DNA of 64,000 bases from Dehalogenimonas sp. 4OHTPN (GCF_040448695.1 NZ_CP159307.1:1426001-1490000); one strand, 5' to 3'. Numbered from the stretch's first letter, positions 34,412 to 42,945 are shown. Notes: generated from the sequence alone by a model not told the origin. A program made the numbers and translations.

Positions 34412-34440
34412 GACCGAGGGGCTTCATCAGCCCCTCGTCC
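34412..34440 (+). terminator. Intrinsic terminator of the GGGGCTTCATCAGCCCC type
   Basis: GACCGAGGGGCTTCATCAGC with its complement and TCCTTTTT after it. It lies between convergent genes. No tmRNA-tail core follows here, unlike the other copies. Confidence 0.85.
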
Positions 34441-34456
34441 TTTTTAGCGGTCTTGG

Positions 34457-34744
34457 TTAACTAGCAGCAGGTTTGGTCGGTAACAATCGCCAGGTCAGCC
34501 CGGCAAAAAGAAGCGCGAAGAACACGACGAAGGCGAAGCCAATCCATCCGCCGCGCTCGGCTCCCTCACCGATCTGTGAACCCAACCAGGCAAATGCGGT
34601 AACCCAGAGTAAGCCACTGGCGACAGCCATAAGCCAGTGCCACCATGCAAATGGCCTTCCGGTTGCCCTTGATACGTTAGCTAGCGAGTATAGAGCGATG
34701 CCCATCAAACCACCAGCCACGATAGAAAACAGGAATGTAATCAT
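34457..34744 (-). CDS. rdhB: RdhB membrane anchor
   Basis: 95 residues with three hydrophobic helices (about 2-23, 36-56 and 64-85). It begins one base after the stop of the rdhA at 34745-36316. Length, topology and coupling are those of a standard RdhB, which anchors RdhA to the outer face of the membrane. Confidence 0.93.
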   Translation of the reverse strand: MITFLFSIVAGGLMGIALYSLANVSRATGRPFAWWHWLMAVASGLLWVTAFAWLGSQIGEGAERGGWIGFAFVVFFALLFAGLTWRLLPTKPAAS

Positions 34745-36316
34745 TTATTTTACCCCCATCGGCGTTGGTGTAAATCCGGAGATAAAGTTCGCGGTCTTCA
34801 GGTATTCGGGCGGATCGAAAACGCCTTTGAACAGAGGCGGATTGAGGTCGTCGAGCATGTTCTTTGGATACATATTGCGTTCTGCCCAAAGAGCGACATT
34901 GGAAACCAAACCGGTAGAGTCTCGCGCAAGGATGTTGCGCATCATTCGATGTGACCATGTGTTTCGACGGGTCCATGGACATGCTGCTACACAAGCACGA
35001 CAACCGGTTGGCCCAGCGCCATAAGCCCAACCATCATTACAAACTGCAAAGTCCGTTGCATATCTCTTCATTCCATATTCAACTCTATCTGGTTCCGGCG
35101 AATAGGAGATCGCTTGGGTCGGACAATTTTCAGCACAGATCATACAACGTTTGCAGAAAGCATATAGATTGAAATCTATCGGCTTGTCTGTTGCCATCGG
35201 AAGAGAGGTGAAGACCACCGCAGGGCGGCAATTGCCTCCCACATCCGGAGACATACAGTTCGAGGTTCTACCAATGCTACCGTATCCAGCTAGCGCACCA
35301 TGTGGAGGTATAGTTAGATCATATCCACCGTTGGGTGAGTTCCATCGAGCTGGATACCCCAGGGCTTTCAGGTAACCCACGATTTGCTGGGCGATAGTTG
35401 ATACTATGTTGTAACCTTGGTTGGACTGGCCGTAGTTTGGATCAGCCATCATCGAATCCCATTCCATCGGAGCATTGACGAAGATGCCGTAGTTCCACCA
35501 CGGCTGAATCTTAATCTCCTCGCCAACTGCGAATCCACGCGTGGCCGATTGATGGTTATACCACACGAATTCTGGATGAACCGGTATGATCCCAACATAT
35601 TGAGCCCCGAAATGGTAGGCAGCCCATTTGATATTTTCGGCCGCCTTCTCAGGTGATTCGAAAACAGCTCGAGTTGTGCTGACACCCTGCCAGTCAAAAG
35701 TCTCTGGTTTCGTGGTTATGGAGGAAGGCGCAAGAGCCGAATCCCCGGAAACAATCTTGTTAGCAATATACCCCTCTTGAGCGTTAAAATTATCCCGCAT
35801 CTCGGTAGTCTTGAAGTAACGCTCTCGAAAACCGGGGAGCCAGTCATATATATATTTCTTGTCACGCTCGAGCATATCTGGATACATTTCGTAGTATTCA
35901 CGCCAGAATGGCGCAAGAGATTGGACTCCATTCGATGGCCAAGCGCTGTATGGGATAGCAAAATCGAATTTATTTACATCTGGGTCGTGGCGGTTCTTGA
36001 ATCTGGAGTTATAGATCCACCTCAGGTCAGGGCGATGAATCCCGTTAACAACCTGATTTGGTCGCATATAGGTCGTATTCTGCGCGGTGACTTTCCAGCT
36101 TGTCTCCGGTACTTCATCTACTTCGAAAGGTGTACGATCGAATACTTCGTATTCAAAGCCGCGCCGATTTTGATGCCCCGGAAAACTCAAGGGGCTCGTA
36201 CCATCTTGCATACCCCAGGCATACGCTACTCCCGCTGCGGCGGCAGTGCCGCCGACACCGAACATCACAGACTTCATAAAATCGCGTCGACTTATTGAGT
36301 TATGGAATTGAGCCAA
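34745..36316 (-). CDS. rdhA: Reductive dehalogenase catalytic subunit RdhA
   Basis: A 523-residue RdhA, the longest here, with Tat signal (ISRRDFMKSVMFGVGG) and cluster motifs FCKRCMICAENCP and TGCRACVAACPW. The start is TTG with AGGAG 8 bp before. It is paired with a full rdhB and preceded by fmdB on the same strand. It is divergent from the other rdhA genes in the window (e.g. WCRACVAACP-type second motif with Pro-Trp, and the FQ-like central region differs). Confidence 0.95.
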   Translation of the reverse strand: MAQFHNSISRRDFMKSVMFGVGGTAAAAGVAYAWGMQDGTSPLSFPGHQNRRGFEYEVFDRTPFEVDEVPETSWKVTAQNTTYMRPNQVVNGIHRPDLRWIYNSRFKNRHDPDVNKFDFAIPYSAWPSNGVQSLAPFWREYYEMYPDMLERDKKYIYDWLPGFRERYFKTTEMRDNFNAQEGYIANKIVSGDSALAPSSITTKPETFDWQGVSTTRAVFESPEKAAENIKWAAYHFGAQYVGIIPVHPEFVWYNHQSATRGFAVGEEIKIQPWWNYGIFVNAPMEWDSMMADPNYGQSNQGYNIVSTIAQQIVGYLKALGYPARWNSPNGGYDLTIPPHGALAGYGSIGRTSNCMSPDVGGNCRPAVVFTSLPMATDKPIDFNLYAFCKRCMICAENCPTQAISYSPEPDRVEYGMKRYATDFAVCNDGWAYGAGPTGCRACVAACPWTRRNTWSHRMMRNILARDSTGLVSNVALWAERNMYPKNMLDDLNPPLFKGVFDPPEYLKTANFISGFTPTPMGVK

Positions 36317-36409
36317 TGTATTGTTCTCCTTTCAGATCCCACAGAGATTCCATCGGACTGTATTTCAACACTTATTCTAAATCAGCACCTCCTTCAACCG
36401 AGGCGTTCC

Positions 36410-36808
36410 CTATGATTCTAGTGCTGCGCCCTCTCCACTTATCTGCCGGGACATTTCCAGTTCTCCCATATACCTCATAGGTGCGTCTGGTTCTTTACCA
36501 AATTTGCTCTGTACTTCCTTGGCAAACGCCTTTTCCGCCGCTCTTTCCTGTTTAACTTTATTCAACCAATTCGTAGGATCCAGCAGCGGGTCCTCATCCA
36601 TACGCTTATCGGTTTTATACCTGGCTTCTTCCTGCCGTTCCTGCATGTGCTGGTAATGGGTTGTGGCATGGCGGAACGAAAAACGGGACATTACCCTTTG
36701 ACCATCTAGACCGCATCGTTCACATGAGACGTTTGGCTGGCCAGTCAACGGGCTCAGGCGCTCAAATGTATGATTGCAGTTCGGGCAAAAGAATTCATAA
36801 ATAGGCAA
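36410..36808 (-). CDS. FmdB-family zinc-ribbon protein
   Basis: 132 residues. The N-terminus has the FmdB zinc ribbon (MPIYEFFCPNCNHTFE and CERCG), and the rest is a charged helical stretch. FmdB-like proteins are small putative regulators. It lies 93 bp before the rdhA start on the same strand behind a good promoter, so it may belong to the same transcript as this rdhAB pair. A separate promoter in the 93 bp gap is not excluded. Confidence 0.88.
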   Translation of the reverse strand: MPIYEFFCPNCNHTFERLSPLTGQPNVSCERCGLDGQRVMSRFSFRHATTHYQHMQERQEEARYKTDKRMDEDPLLDPTNWLNKVKQERAAEKAFAKEVQSKFGKEPDAPMRYMGELEMSRQISGEGAALES

Positions 36809-36848
36809 GGCACAACTCCCTCAATGATTGTTAATAATTGTTACCTAA

Positions 36849-36876
36849 ATTGTACCATGCGTTTATTGAAAGTCAA
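36849..36876 (-). promoter_or_regulatory. Sigma70-type promoter for fmdB-rdhA-rdhB
   Basis: On the minus strand, TTGACT (36871-36876) and TACAAT (36849-36854) are separated by 16 bp, about 40 bp before the fmdB start. Confidence 0.6.
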
Positions 36877-36982
36877 TACGTATAATGGCGTATTTATGGA
36901 CATACTGGGATTAATACATCTGATATAGTCTATTATGTCCCATTCTCATATTACTTGAAGGTTGCTTTCTGGTAATTGATGG

Positions 36983-37011
36983 TTGTATTTGTTAACCGCT
37001 TGTGCTAGTAT
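36983..37011 (+). promoter_or_regulatory. Probable promoter of the cobalamin operon
   Basis: TTGTAT at 36983 and TAGTAT at 37006 with 17 bp spacing, placed just ahead of the riboswitch. Match to consensus is moderate. Confidence 0.4.
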
Positions 37012-37033
37012 TCGAACCACTTAACAATTGAAT

Positions 37034-37160
37034 ACCGGGGCACAGTCCTTAAAAAGACCAAAAGGAGAGAAAGCCGGTCAGATTCCGGCGCAGTACCGCC
37101 TACTGTGTGTGGGGAATCCCACGAGCCAGCAAAGCGCCAGGCCCCGTTGCCTACCTCCAG
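37034..37160 (+). ncRNA. Cobalamin riboswitch
   Basis: The sequence shows the expected series: AAAGGAGAGAAAGCCGGT, ATTCCGGCGCAGTACCGCC, TACTGTG, then the B12-box region GAGCCAGCAAAGCGCCAGGC. It lies 68 bp before the radical SAM gene. This class senses adenosylcobalamin or related corrinoids and represses the following operon when they are abundant. Confidence 0.92.
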
Positions 37161-37227
37161 TGGATATTGGAAAGGGATAGCCTAATCATATTAATCGCTG
37201 TCCCTTCCTGATTGAGGGGAAGCGATT

Positions 37228-38016
37228 TTGCAGTACCTTATACCGAACCAAACAACCGTCTATCACATCGCCTACGCCCCTGCCATTGAGAAAGCCTACC
37301 TCTTTCATTGGGGCTGCAACCTCAAGTGCCGCGGCTGCCTATGCCACAAAGAAATCAACTGCATGGCTCTTGAGGAAAACCTCGACGTAGTCCTGCGCGA
37401 CCCAAGATTACCAAAGCCCAAAGACCCGTCGCAGTATCTTGACCTCGAAGAGCTCATGACCACGCTCAGGAAGGTCCCGGTCAAAGAGGCCCTTTTCGAA
37501 GGGCAAGAAGCCTCTATCGACCCGGCTTACGGCGCCATCACCGAGGCGCTGAAGGCTGAATTCGACTGCTACATCACGCTTAATACCAACGGCGTGAAAC
37601 TCCCTGACCTTTCCCATACCGACGAGGTGGTAATGAGCCTCAAGGCGGTGACACCGAAGCTTTATCGCGACTACACCTTGCATTCCAATGAGCGTGTCCT
37701 TCGCCACTTTGTCGAAGTGTTTCGCCTGGGGAAAAAACTTCGAGCAGAAAGCGTCTTTATCCCTGGACTTATTGACCTTGAAGAGACCGAAAAGATAGCC
37801 GCATTTATCGCTGCTGTTGATCCCAATATCCCTTACCGGATAGACGCCTATTTCGAATCTGGGGCTGACAACTCCTGGCGGCGGGCAACACCAGAAGAGA
37901 TGGCGAAGGCTAAGGCTGCAGCCAAAAAGCATCTTGTAAATGTCACCTGCACCCAGCAGACCGCAGCCAAACTCGAAAAGAAAGACCTGATGTATGAAGT
38001 CGTCAGGCTCTACTAA
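37228..38016 (+). CDS. Radical SAM enzyme at the head of the cobalamin operon
   Basis: 262 residues with TTG start and GAGGGGA 8 bp before it. The cluster motif is WGCNLKCRGCLC, with FEGQEASIDPAYGAITEAL and NSWRRATPEEMAKAKAAAKK matching the two radical SAM proteins at 29160 and 30472. It is the first gene after the riboswitch, followed by cbiZ after 10 bp. This places the family in corrinoid metabolism, though the reaction is unknown. Confidence 0.87.
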   Translation: MQYLIPNQTTVYHIAYAPAIEKAYLFHWGCNLKCRGCLCHKEINCMALEENLDVVLRDPRLPKPKDPSQYLDLEELMTTLRKVPVKEALFEGQEASIDPAYGAITEALKAEFDCYITLNTNGVKLPDLSHTDEVVMSLKAVTPKLYRDYTLHSNERVLRHFVEVFRLGKKLRAESVFIPGLIDLEETEKIAAFIAAVDPNIPYRIDAYFESGADNSWRRATPEEMAKAKAAAKKHLVNVTCTQQTAAKLEKKDLMYEVVRLY

Positions 38017-38026
38017 GAGGTCATAA

Positions 38027-38788
38027 ATGCCAGAGCGCTTAAAGCTAGAGCGGAAATCAATCTGTGATTGTCACGGAATAAGTATCGACGTCGTCTATCA
38101 CAACGCCGTCGGCGTACCCACCGACACCCTGGTCATCACTCTGCCAGAAAAGCGACCGATGCTGACCACTAGGCATGGTTACAAGGAGACCGACGTCATC
38201 TGCAACTGCCACGTACCGAAGGAACTCTGGGATTTTATGCATGATGAATCCCGCTGCTGGCAGGAGACTTACGGTCAGATCATGGCTGAAGTCCTGACTG
38301 AAGCTAATCGGTCGATCGAAGACATCGTGTTCTTGTCTACCGGCATCAGGCAGGAGCGAGTGGCCGTGGCCGAAGAAGTGTACGATGAGTTTTGGGTCAT
38401 GGCAGTGACTACCGCGGGTGTCAAGACCAATGCCATGCGGGTGGGCGTCGACAAAGCATCAGGCATTGAGCGCAACGGCAAGTTTGAGAAAATCGGCACC
38501 ATCAACAACATCATTCTCACCAACGCCATCCTCGAAGCTCCGGCGCTGGCCTCGTCATTCATCACCATTACCGAAGCCAAAAATATCGCCCTTCAGGAAC
38601 TCGACATCCGCAGCGCCTACGCCCCGTCGCTGCTGGCCACCGGTACAGGCACCGACCAGATAATCGTGGTATCGGGTCTCGACTACAAGTACACCTACGT
38701 CGGCGGTCACACCAAGCTGGGGGAGATGATGGCTCAGGCGGTTACAAAATCAACTATACAGGCGATACGGAACTCCAGGGGTTTCTGA
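38027..38788 (+). CDS. cbiZ: Adenosylcobinamide amidohydrolase CbiZ
   Basis: 253 residues with the CbiZ pattern (LTTRHGYKETDVICNCHVPK, VMAVTTAGVKTNAMRVG, ATGTGTDQIIVVSG). CbiZ removes the aminopropanol/nucleotide-loop side of imported corrinoids to give adenosylcobyric acid, so that the lower base can be rebuilt. This is key for Dehalococcoidia that cannot make corrinoids and depend on specific lower ligands. It ends 1 base before cbiB. Confidence 0.92.
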   Translation: MPERLKLERKSICDCHGISIDVVYHNAVGVPTDTLVITLPEKRPMLTTRHGYKETDVICNCHVPKELWDFMHDESRCWQETYGQIMAEVLTEANRSIEDIVFLSTGIRQERVAVAEEVYDEFWVMAVTTAGVKTNAMRVGVDKASGIERNGKFEKIGTINNIILTNAILEAPALASSFITITEAKNIALQELDIRSAYAPSLLATGTGTDQIIVVSGLDYKYTYVGGHTKLGEMMAQAVTKSTIQAIRNSRGF

Positions 38789-38789
38789 A

Positions 38790-39722
38790 GTGGACCTTAT
38801 CCTGATCCTGCTGCTGGCGCTGGCGATCGATCTCACCATCGGCGAGTACCCGGTGGCAGTCCACCCAACGGTCTGGGCCGGACGGCTGGCTGGGATGCTT
38901 ATTAAACCCGGATTGAGGCTGCGACGTAATCTCCAATTTGTCTACGGGACGATCTTGAGCCTCTCGCTTATCACCCTGTTCTCAGCCTCAGCCTGGCTTA
39001 TCCTCGACTTTTTGAAAGGAATCGATTACTGGCTTTTCATTATTGGTGGGGCAGTCATCCTGAAACCTGCCTTCTGCCTGTCCCAGCAGTGGCGGGTAGC
39101 TCAGATTACCCGGGCGGTGATTGAATCTAAAGCGCCGGTGCCTTCCGGAATGAAAAGCCTTTTCGAAACGGTAAGCTTTAATCAGTCTGTTACCCGGGGT
39201 GAGGTCACGTCAGCAAGTATTCGCTCCATCGCCGAGAACGCGTCGGATTTTGTGACTGGACCGCTTTTCTATTACCTGTTCCTGGGCGTTCCAGGGGCGG
39301 TCGCCTATCGTGTTCTAAACACCCTGGATAATATGATCGGTTACCGTGGCAAGTTCGAATATTTGGGCAAGTTTGCCGCGAGGCTTGATGACGCTGCCAG
39401 TTTCATCCCGGCCAGGATTACTGCCTTGTTGCTCATATCCTCCGCCGCTTTCAAACAGTGGGATGTCGCTAGAGCCTGGCGGACAATGATAACCGATCAC
39501 GGCCTGACGCCAGGACCCAATGGCGGCTGGCCGATGGCTGCGGCTGCTGGAGCTCTGGGGGTCAAATTATATAAAACCGGGCATTACGAGCTAGGTAGTT
39601 CATTCGTTGAGCCACCAATCGACAAGATCACCGAAGCTGTCAGCCTATACCGTTTAAGCATGTTCACTTGGATCGGCGTCTGTCTGATGGCGCTGGCAGT
39701 AGCTGCCGCATTGCGAGGATGA
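38790..39722 (+). CDS. cbiB: Cobinamide-phosphate synthase CbiB/CobD
   Basis: 310 residues, GTG start. A membrane protein with the family's N-terminal DLTIGEYPVAVHPTVWAGRL and later RGEVTSASIRSIAENASDFVTGP and NTLDNMIGYR. It attaches the aminopropanol linker to adenosylcobyric acid, the step after CbiZ in remodelling. It is directly coupled to both neighbours. Confidence 0.94.
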   Translation: MDLILILLLALAIDLTIGEYPVAVHPTVWAGRLAGMLIKPGLRLRRNLQFVYGTILSLSLITLFSASAWLILDFLKGIDYWLFIIGGAVILKPAFCLSQQWRVAQITRAVIESKAPVPSGMKSLFETVSFNQSVTRGEVTSASIRSIAENASDFVTGPLFYYLFLGVPGAVAYRVLNTLDNMIGYRGKFEYLGKFAARLDDAASFIPARITALLLISSAAFKQWDVARAWRTMITDHGLTPGPNGGWPMAAAAGALGVKLYKTGHYELGSSFVEPPIDKITEAVSLYRLSMFTWIGVCLMALAVAAALRG

Positions 39723-39723
39723 A

Positions 39724-40245
39724 ATGATAACTAAGGGCATGGTCCAGGTATTCACCGGCGAAGGCCGCGGCAAAACATCGGCCGCCCTTGGCACGGCAAT
39801 ACGTGCAGCCGGTTATGGGTTGAAAGTATTCGTTCTCTTCTTTATGAAGGGCATACATCCAGGGGGTGAATATTCCTCGTTCCAAACATTAGGTGTTGAT
39901 TTCAAAGTCTTCGGCCGGCCGGATTTCTACGGGCCGTCAGATATCAGGGATGAAGACCTGAAACTGGGCAGAGAAGCCTTGAAAGCTTCTGTCGACGCTA
40001 TAACTGGCGGCCGGTATGATCTGGTGGTGCTTGACGAAATCAATACGGCGGCTGCCTGGAACCTCATTGAAACGGCTGATGTCCTGAAATTAATCGATAG
40101 TAAACCGCCAGGCGTTGAACTGATCCTGACTGGCCGTTATGCCTCTCAGCTAATTATTGACAAGGCTGATTATGCCACCGAACTGGTGAGCACGAAGCAC
40201 CCCTTCGACCGTGGCGCGCCTGCGCGGGAAGGAATCGATTACTAG
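39724..40245 (+). CDS. cobO: Corrinoid adenosyltransferase (CobO/BtuR type)
   Basis: 173 residues with the P-loop GEGRGKTSAALGTAIRAAGY and YDLVVLDEINTAA, as in CobA/CobO/BtuR. It transfers the adenosyl group of ATP to cob(I)alamin or other corrinoids. Adenosylated forms are needed by CbiZ/CbiB and by the NrdJ-like protein of the same operon. The next gene overlaps by one base. Confidence 0.94.
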   Translation: MITKGMVQVFTGEGRGKTSAALGTAIRAAGYGLKVFVLFFMKGIHPGGEYSSFQTLGVDFKVFGRPDFYGPSDIRDEDLKLGREALKASVDAITGGRYDLVVLDEINTAAAWNLIETADVLKLIDSKPPGVELILTGRYASQLIIDKADYATELVSTKHPFDRGAPAREGIDY

Positions 40246-41015
40246 TGAAAGTCGCCTTTTTCCATATCGAGCCGAAACCAGGCCAGATCGAGGCCAACCG
40301 CCACTTGTATGAGCGGCTGATCTCAGCAAGTGCCGTACTGGGGACGCGCTGGATACTTACTCCCGAGCTCGGTATCTCAGGGTATTACTTCACCGATATC
40401 ATCGGCACCAACTGGATCAAACCCCAGCCTGATGAATGGATGAACAAAATCAAGCTCGAAAGCCGCAGGCTTGATCTAACCATCTTCTTATCTCACCCTG
40501 AGCGGGACAAGAAAACCGGCAAGTTCCACAACACTTTATTCGCGATCGATAAAGGCAGAATCGCTGGCCGTCACCGCAAGATAGAGGTCCATCCGGGCGC
40601 CGAAGAAGCCTGGTCCTCTCCCGGTGATAGCCTGAAACCCTTCGCTATCGACGGTGCAAGAATCGGGATGCTGATCTGTGCTGATACCTGGGACACTCAC
40701 CACGGACTTGAACTCCAAAAAAAGGCTGCTGAGCTACTGGTCGTCAGTGCTGCCTGGGGTCAGAAATACCCGCCGCTGGAAAACTGGAAAACCCTGTCGC
40801 TATCTACCGGACTACCGGTATGGGTCTGCAACAGAACAGGCCAGGAACGTAATGTCGACTGGACTCAGGCTGAAAGCATGGTCCTGGCGAAAGGCCAGCC
40901 GGTGCTCAGATACTCCGGCAAGCCGGCGTTGCTGGTCTTCGACTGGGATTTCGAAAGGATGTCGCCTGTATCAGCCGAGTTTACCGTCATACCCGTTGAT
41001 GGAAGGGAGATCTGA
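40245..41015 (+). CDS. Carbon-nitrogen hydrolase (nitrilase superfamily)
   Basis: 256 residues with the Glu-Lys-Cys triad of the nitrilase superfamily: Glu in LTPELGISGY, Lys in GRHRKIEVHPG and Cys in MLICADTWD. These enzymes hydrolyse amides or nitriles, or transfer acyl groups. Within a riboswitch-controlled corrinoid operon, an amide side chain of a corrinoid or a product of the NrdJ-like/radical SAM pair is a possible substrate; this is inference. GTG start overlaps cobO; ends 2 bases before the NrdJ-like gene. Confidence 0.88.
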   Translation: MKVAFFHIEPKPGQIEANRHLYERLISASAVLGTRWILTPELGISGYYFTDIIGTNWIKPQPDEWMNKIKLESRRLDLTIFLSHPERDKKTGKFHNTLFAIDKGRIAGRHRKIEVHPGAEEAWSSPGDSLKPFAIDGARIGMLICADTWDTHHGLELQKKAAELLVVSAAWGQKYPPLENWKTLSLSTGLPVWVCNRTGQERNVDWTQAESMVLAKGQPVLRYSGKPALLVFDWDFERMSPVSAEFTVIPVDGREI

Positions 41016-41017
41016 CC

Positions 41018-42796
41018 ATGGTCATCGATACCAGATCAATGCCCATCTATTTAGACAAACCGGCTCTAACACCCAATGCTAAACTGGTCTTGGAAAAGCG
41101 CTACCTGCGCCGGGATGAAAATGGTGAAATTATTGAAACACCAGACGAGATGTTTTGGCAGGTAGCCCGGGCAGCAGCTTCTGTCGAACAACACTACGAC
41201 CCTCAGGCAGATATTGAGACTGTTGCATCTGAATTCTACGAAATCATGGCGGGACTGCTCTTCCTGCCCAATTCGCCTGCCCTTTTAAACGCCGGTACCG
41301 GTCGAGGGCAAATGGCTGGCTCGATGGTGCTGCCGGTCGAAGACTCGCTGGATTCCATTTTCGATGCCGTAAAAAATGCCGCCATTATCCACCAGCGTGG
41401 TAGCGGGATCGGTTTCGACTTCTCGAGCATCCGACCCAGAGGTGACCGGGCAGGCAGTCGGCCTGATGCCGCCATCGGACCAGTAGCCTTGATCGAGGTA
41501 TTTTCCAGGGTGACCCAGAATATCCGCCAGGGCGGTATCCGCCGCGGCTGCAATGCCGTCTCGTTGGGCATCGACCACCCGGATATTATTGAATTCATCA
41601 GGGCCAAAGCTGACCAGTCATCCTTAAGCAACTTCTATACCTGCATTGCCATCACTGATGATTTCATGCAAAGAGTGAAGCAAGGATTGGATTATCCCTT
41701 GATCCATCCCCGTACCCAGAGCGTTAGCAGGTGGCTGAATGCTAGAGAGGTGTTCGACCAGATCGTCGACCAGGCCTGGCGTAATGGTGAGCCGGGCTTT
41801 ATCTTCCTCGACCGGATCAACCGTGACAACCCCACCCCACAACTAGGGACTCTTCATCATGTCAGCGGCTGTGGTGAACAGCCGCTACTACCCAACGAAT
41901 TTGCCCACCTCGGCTCCGTCAACCTTTCCCGAATCGTGAAATCTGATGGGGATCAAACATATATCGACTTCAAACTGCTGGCCAGTGTCGTCGGCACAGC
42001 GGTGAGGTTTCTGGATAATCTCATTGATTTAACAGGCTATCCGACGAATGAGAGCATGCTCGCTACCAAACGGACCCGGAAGATCGGCCTCGGGGTGATG
42101 GGCTTTGCCGATATGCTGTTCCAATTGGAGATCGCCTACAACTCCGAACAGGCGCTCGATATAGCAAGAGAGGTGATGAGCTTCATCCAGCGGCAGGCGC
42201 TTGATGCCTCTATCGAGCTTGGCCAGAAGCGGGGGCCATACCCGGCTTTCCATGGTGGCGGGAAACCAATCCGTAACGCCTCGCGTACTACCATTGCACC
42301 AACTGGCACCATATCGCTGATAGCTGGTTGCACTTCGAGCATCGAACCGGTTTTCGCTACTGTCTTTATCAGGAACGCTTTCAAAGGTGAACACCAGATG
42401 CTGGATATCAATCCCCATTTCGAAAAGGCGGCGCGCCAGGCTGGGGTCTTTACTTCAGACCTCATCGAGCGCCTTGTCAGGTGTAACCACCTGCAACAGC
42501 AACCGGATGTACCTGAGGAATTGAAACGCATCTTCGTCACGGCTCACCGGGTCAGCCCCGAGTGGCATATCAAAATGCAGGCGGCTTTCCAGGAGTTTAC
42601 TGATGCTGCCGTCTCTAAAACAGTCAACTTGCCTCATAATGCTGATAGAGAAGAACTTGGTATTATCTTCATGCAAGCATATGATATTGGGCTCAAGGGT
42701 ATTACAGCCTACCGTGACCAGAGCCGGTCATCTCAGCCCTTCTGCACTGGCGATATCGGCATTAGTCTGGTCCGGGAATATATGAATTGTAGGTAA
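41018..42796 (+). CDS. NrdJ-like protein 2, lacking reductive cysteines
   Basis: 592 residues, homologous along its length to the NrdJ-like protein at 23438 (ALTPNAKLVLEKRYLRRDEN, RGSGIGFDFSSIRPRG, RKIGLGVMGFADMLF, RTTIAPTGTISLIAG). The thiyl-radical Cys285 and Glu287 are kept (SGCGEQ). The catalytic Asn is Ser283. Both cysteines of the reducing pair are gone: SSCF is GSM(V) at Ser102, and ESCN is EFAH at Ala296. No C-terminal shuttle cysteines are seen. It therefore can hardly reduce ribonucleotides by the known mechanism but may still make a B12-dependent thiyl radical. Last gene of the riboswitch operon. Confidence 0.85.
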   Translation: MVIDTRSMPIYLDKPALTPNAKLVLEKRYLRRDENGEIIETPDEMFWQVARAAASVEQHYDPQADIETVASEFYEIMAGLLFLPNSPALLNAGTGRGQMAGSMVLPVEDSLDSIFDAVKNAAIIHQRGSGIGFDFSSIRPRGDRAGSRPDAAIGPVALIEVFSRVTQNIRQGGIRRGCNAVSLGIDHPDIIEFIRAKADQSSLSNFYTCIAITDDFMQRVKQGLDYPLIHPRTQSVSRWLNAREVFDQIVDQAWRNGEPGFIFLDRINRDNPTPQLGTLHHVSGCGEQPLLPNEFAHLGSVNLSRIVKSDGDQTYIDFKLLASVVGTAVRFLDNLIDLTGYPTNESMLATKRTRKIGLGVMGFADMLFQLEIAYNSEQALDIAREVMSFIQRQALDASIELGQKRGPYPAFHGGGKPIRNASRTTIAPTGTISLIAGCTSSIEPVFATVFIRNAFKGEHQMLDINPHFEKAARQAGVFTSDLIERLVRCNHLQQQPDVPEELKRIFVTAHRVSPEWHIKMQAAFQEFTDAAVSKTVNLPHNADREELGIIFMQAYDIGLKGITAYRDQSRSSQPFCTGDIGISLVREYMNCR

Positions 42797-42834
42797 ACGG
42801 GAGAGTTTATGCCCAACCCAAACGTTAGGAGCGA

Positions 42835-42902
42835 AGTTGATTGGTTTAAGTCTCAAAGATCAAAGCCGCGCTTTTAAGATACCTTGTGTTAACCAATCAA
42901 CT
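42835..42902 (+). repeat. 12 bp inverted repeat after the cobalamin operon
   Basis: AGTTGATTGGTT at 42835-42846 is exactly complementary to 42891-42902, with a 44-base spacer. It could form a weak transcript end or be a mobile-element scar. Confidence 0.5.
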
Positions 42903-42910
42903 AAGAGTCG

Positions 42911-42945
42911 CGTTCCAGAGAGAGTCCGACCCGACAAGGATGACT
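42911..42945 (+). repeat. Degenerate tmRNA-tail-like core
   Basis: CGTTCCAGAGAGAGTCCGAC, then CCGACAAGGATGAC resembles the island core (GTTTCAGAGAGAGTCCGACT, CTnCGAGGAGGAC). It marks the left edge of the next AT-rich block. Confidence 0.5.

Noticed and set aside
41018-42796. Plain annotation as ribonucleotide reductase
   Set aside because: The catalytic Asn and both reducing cysteines are missing, so the family name alone would mislead.
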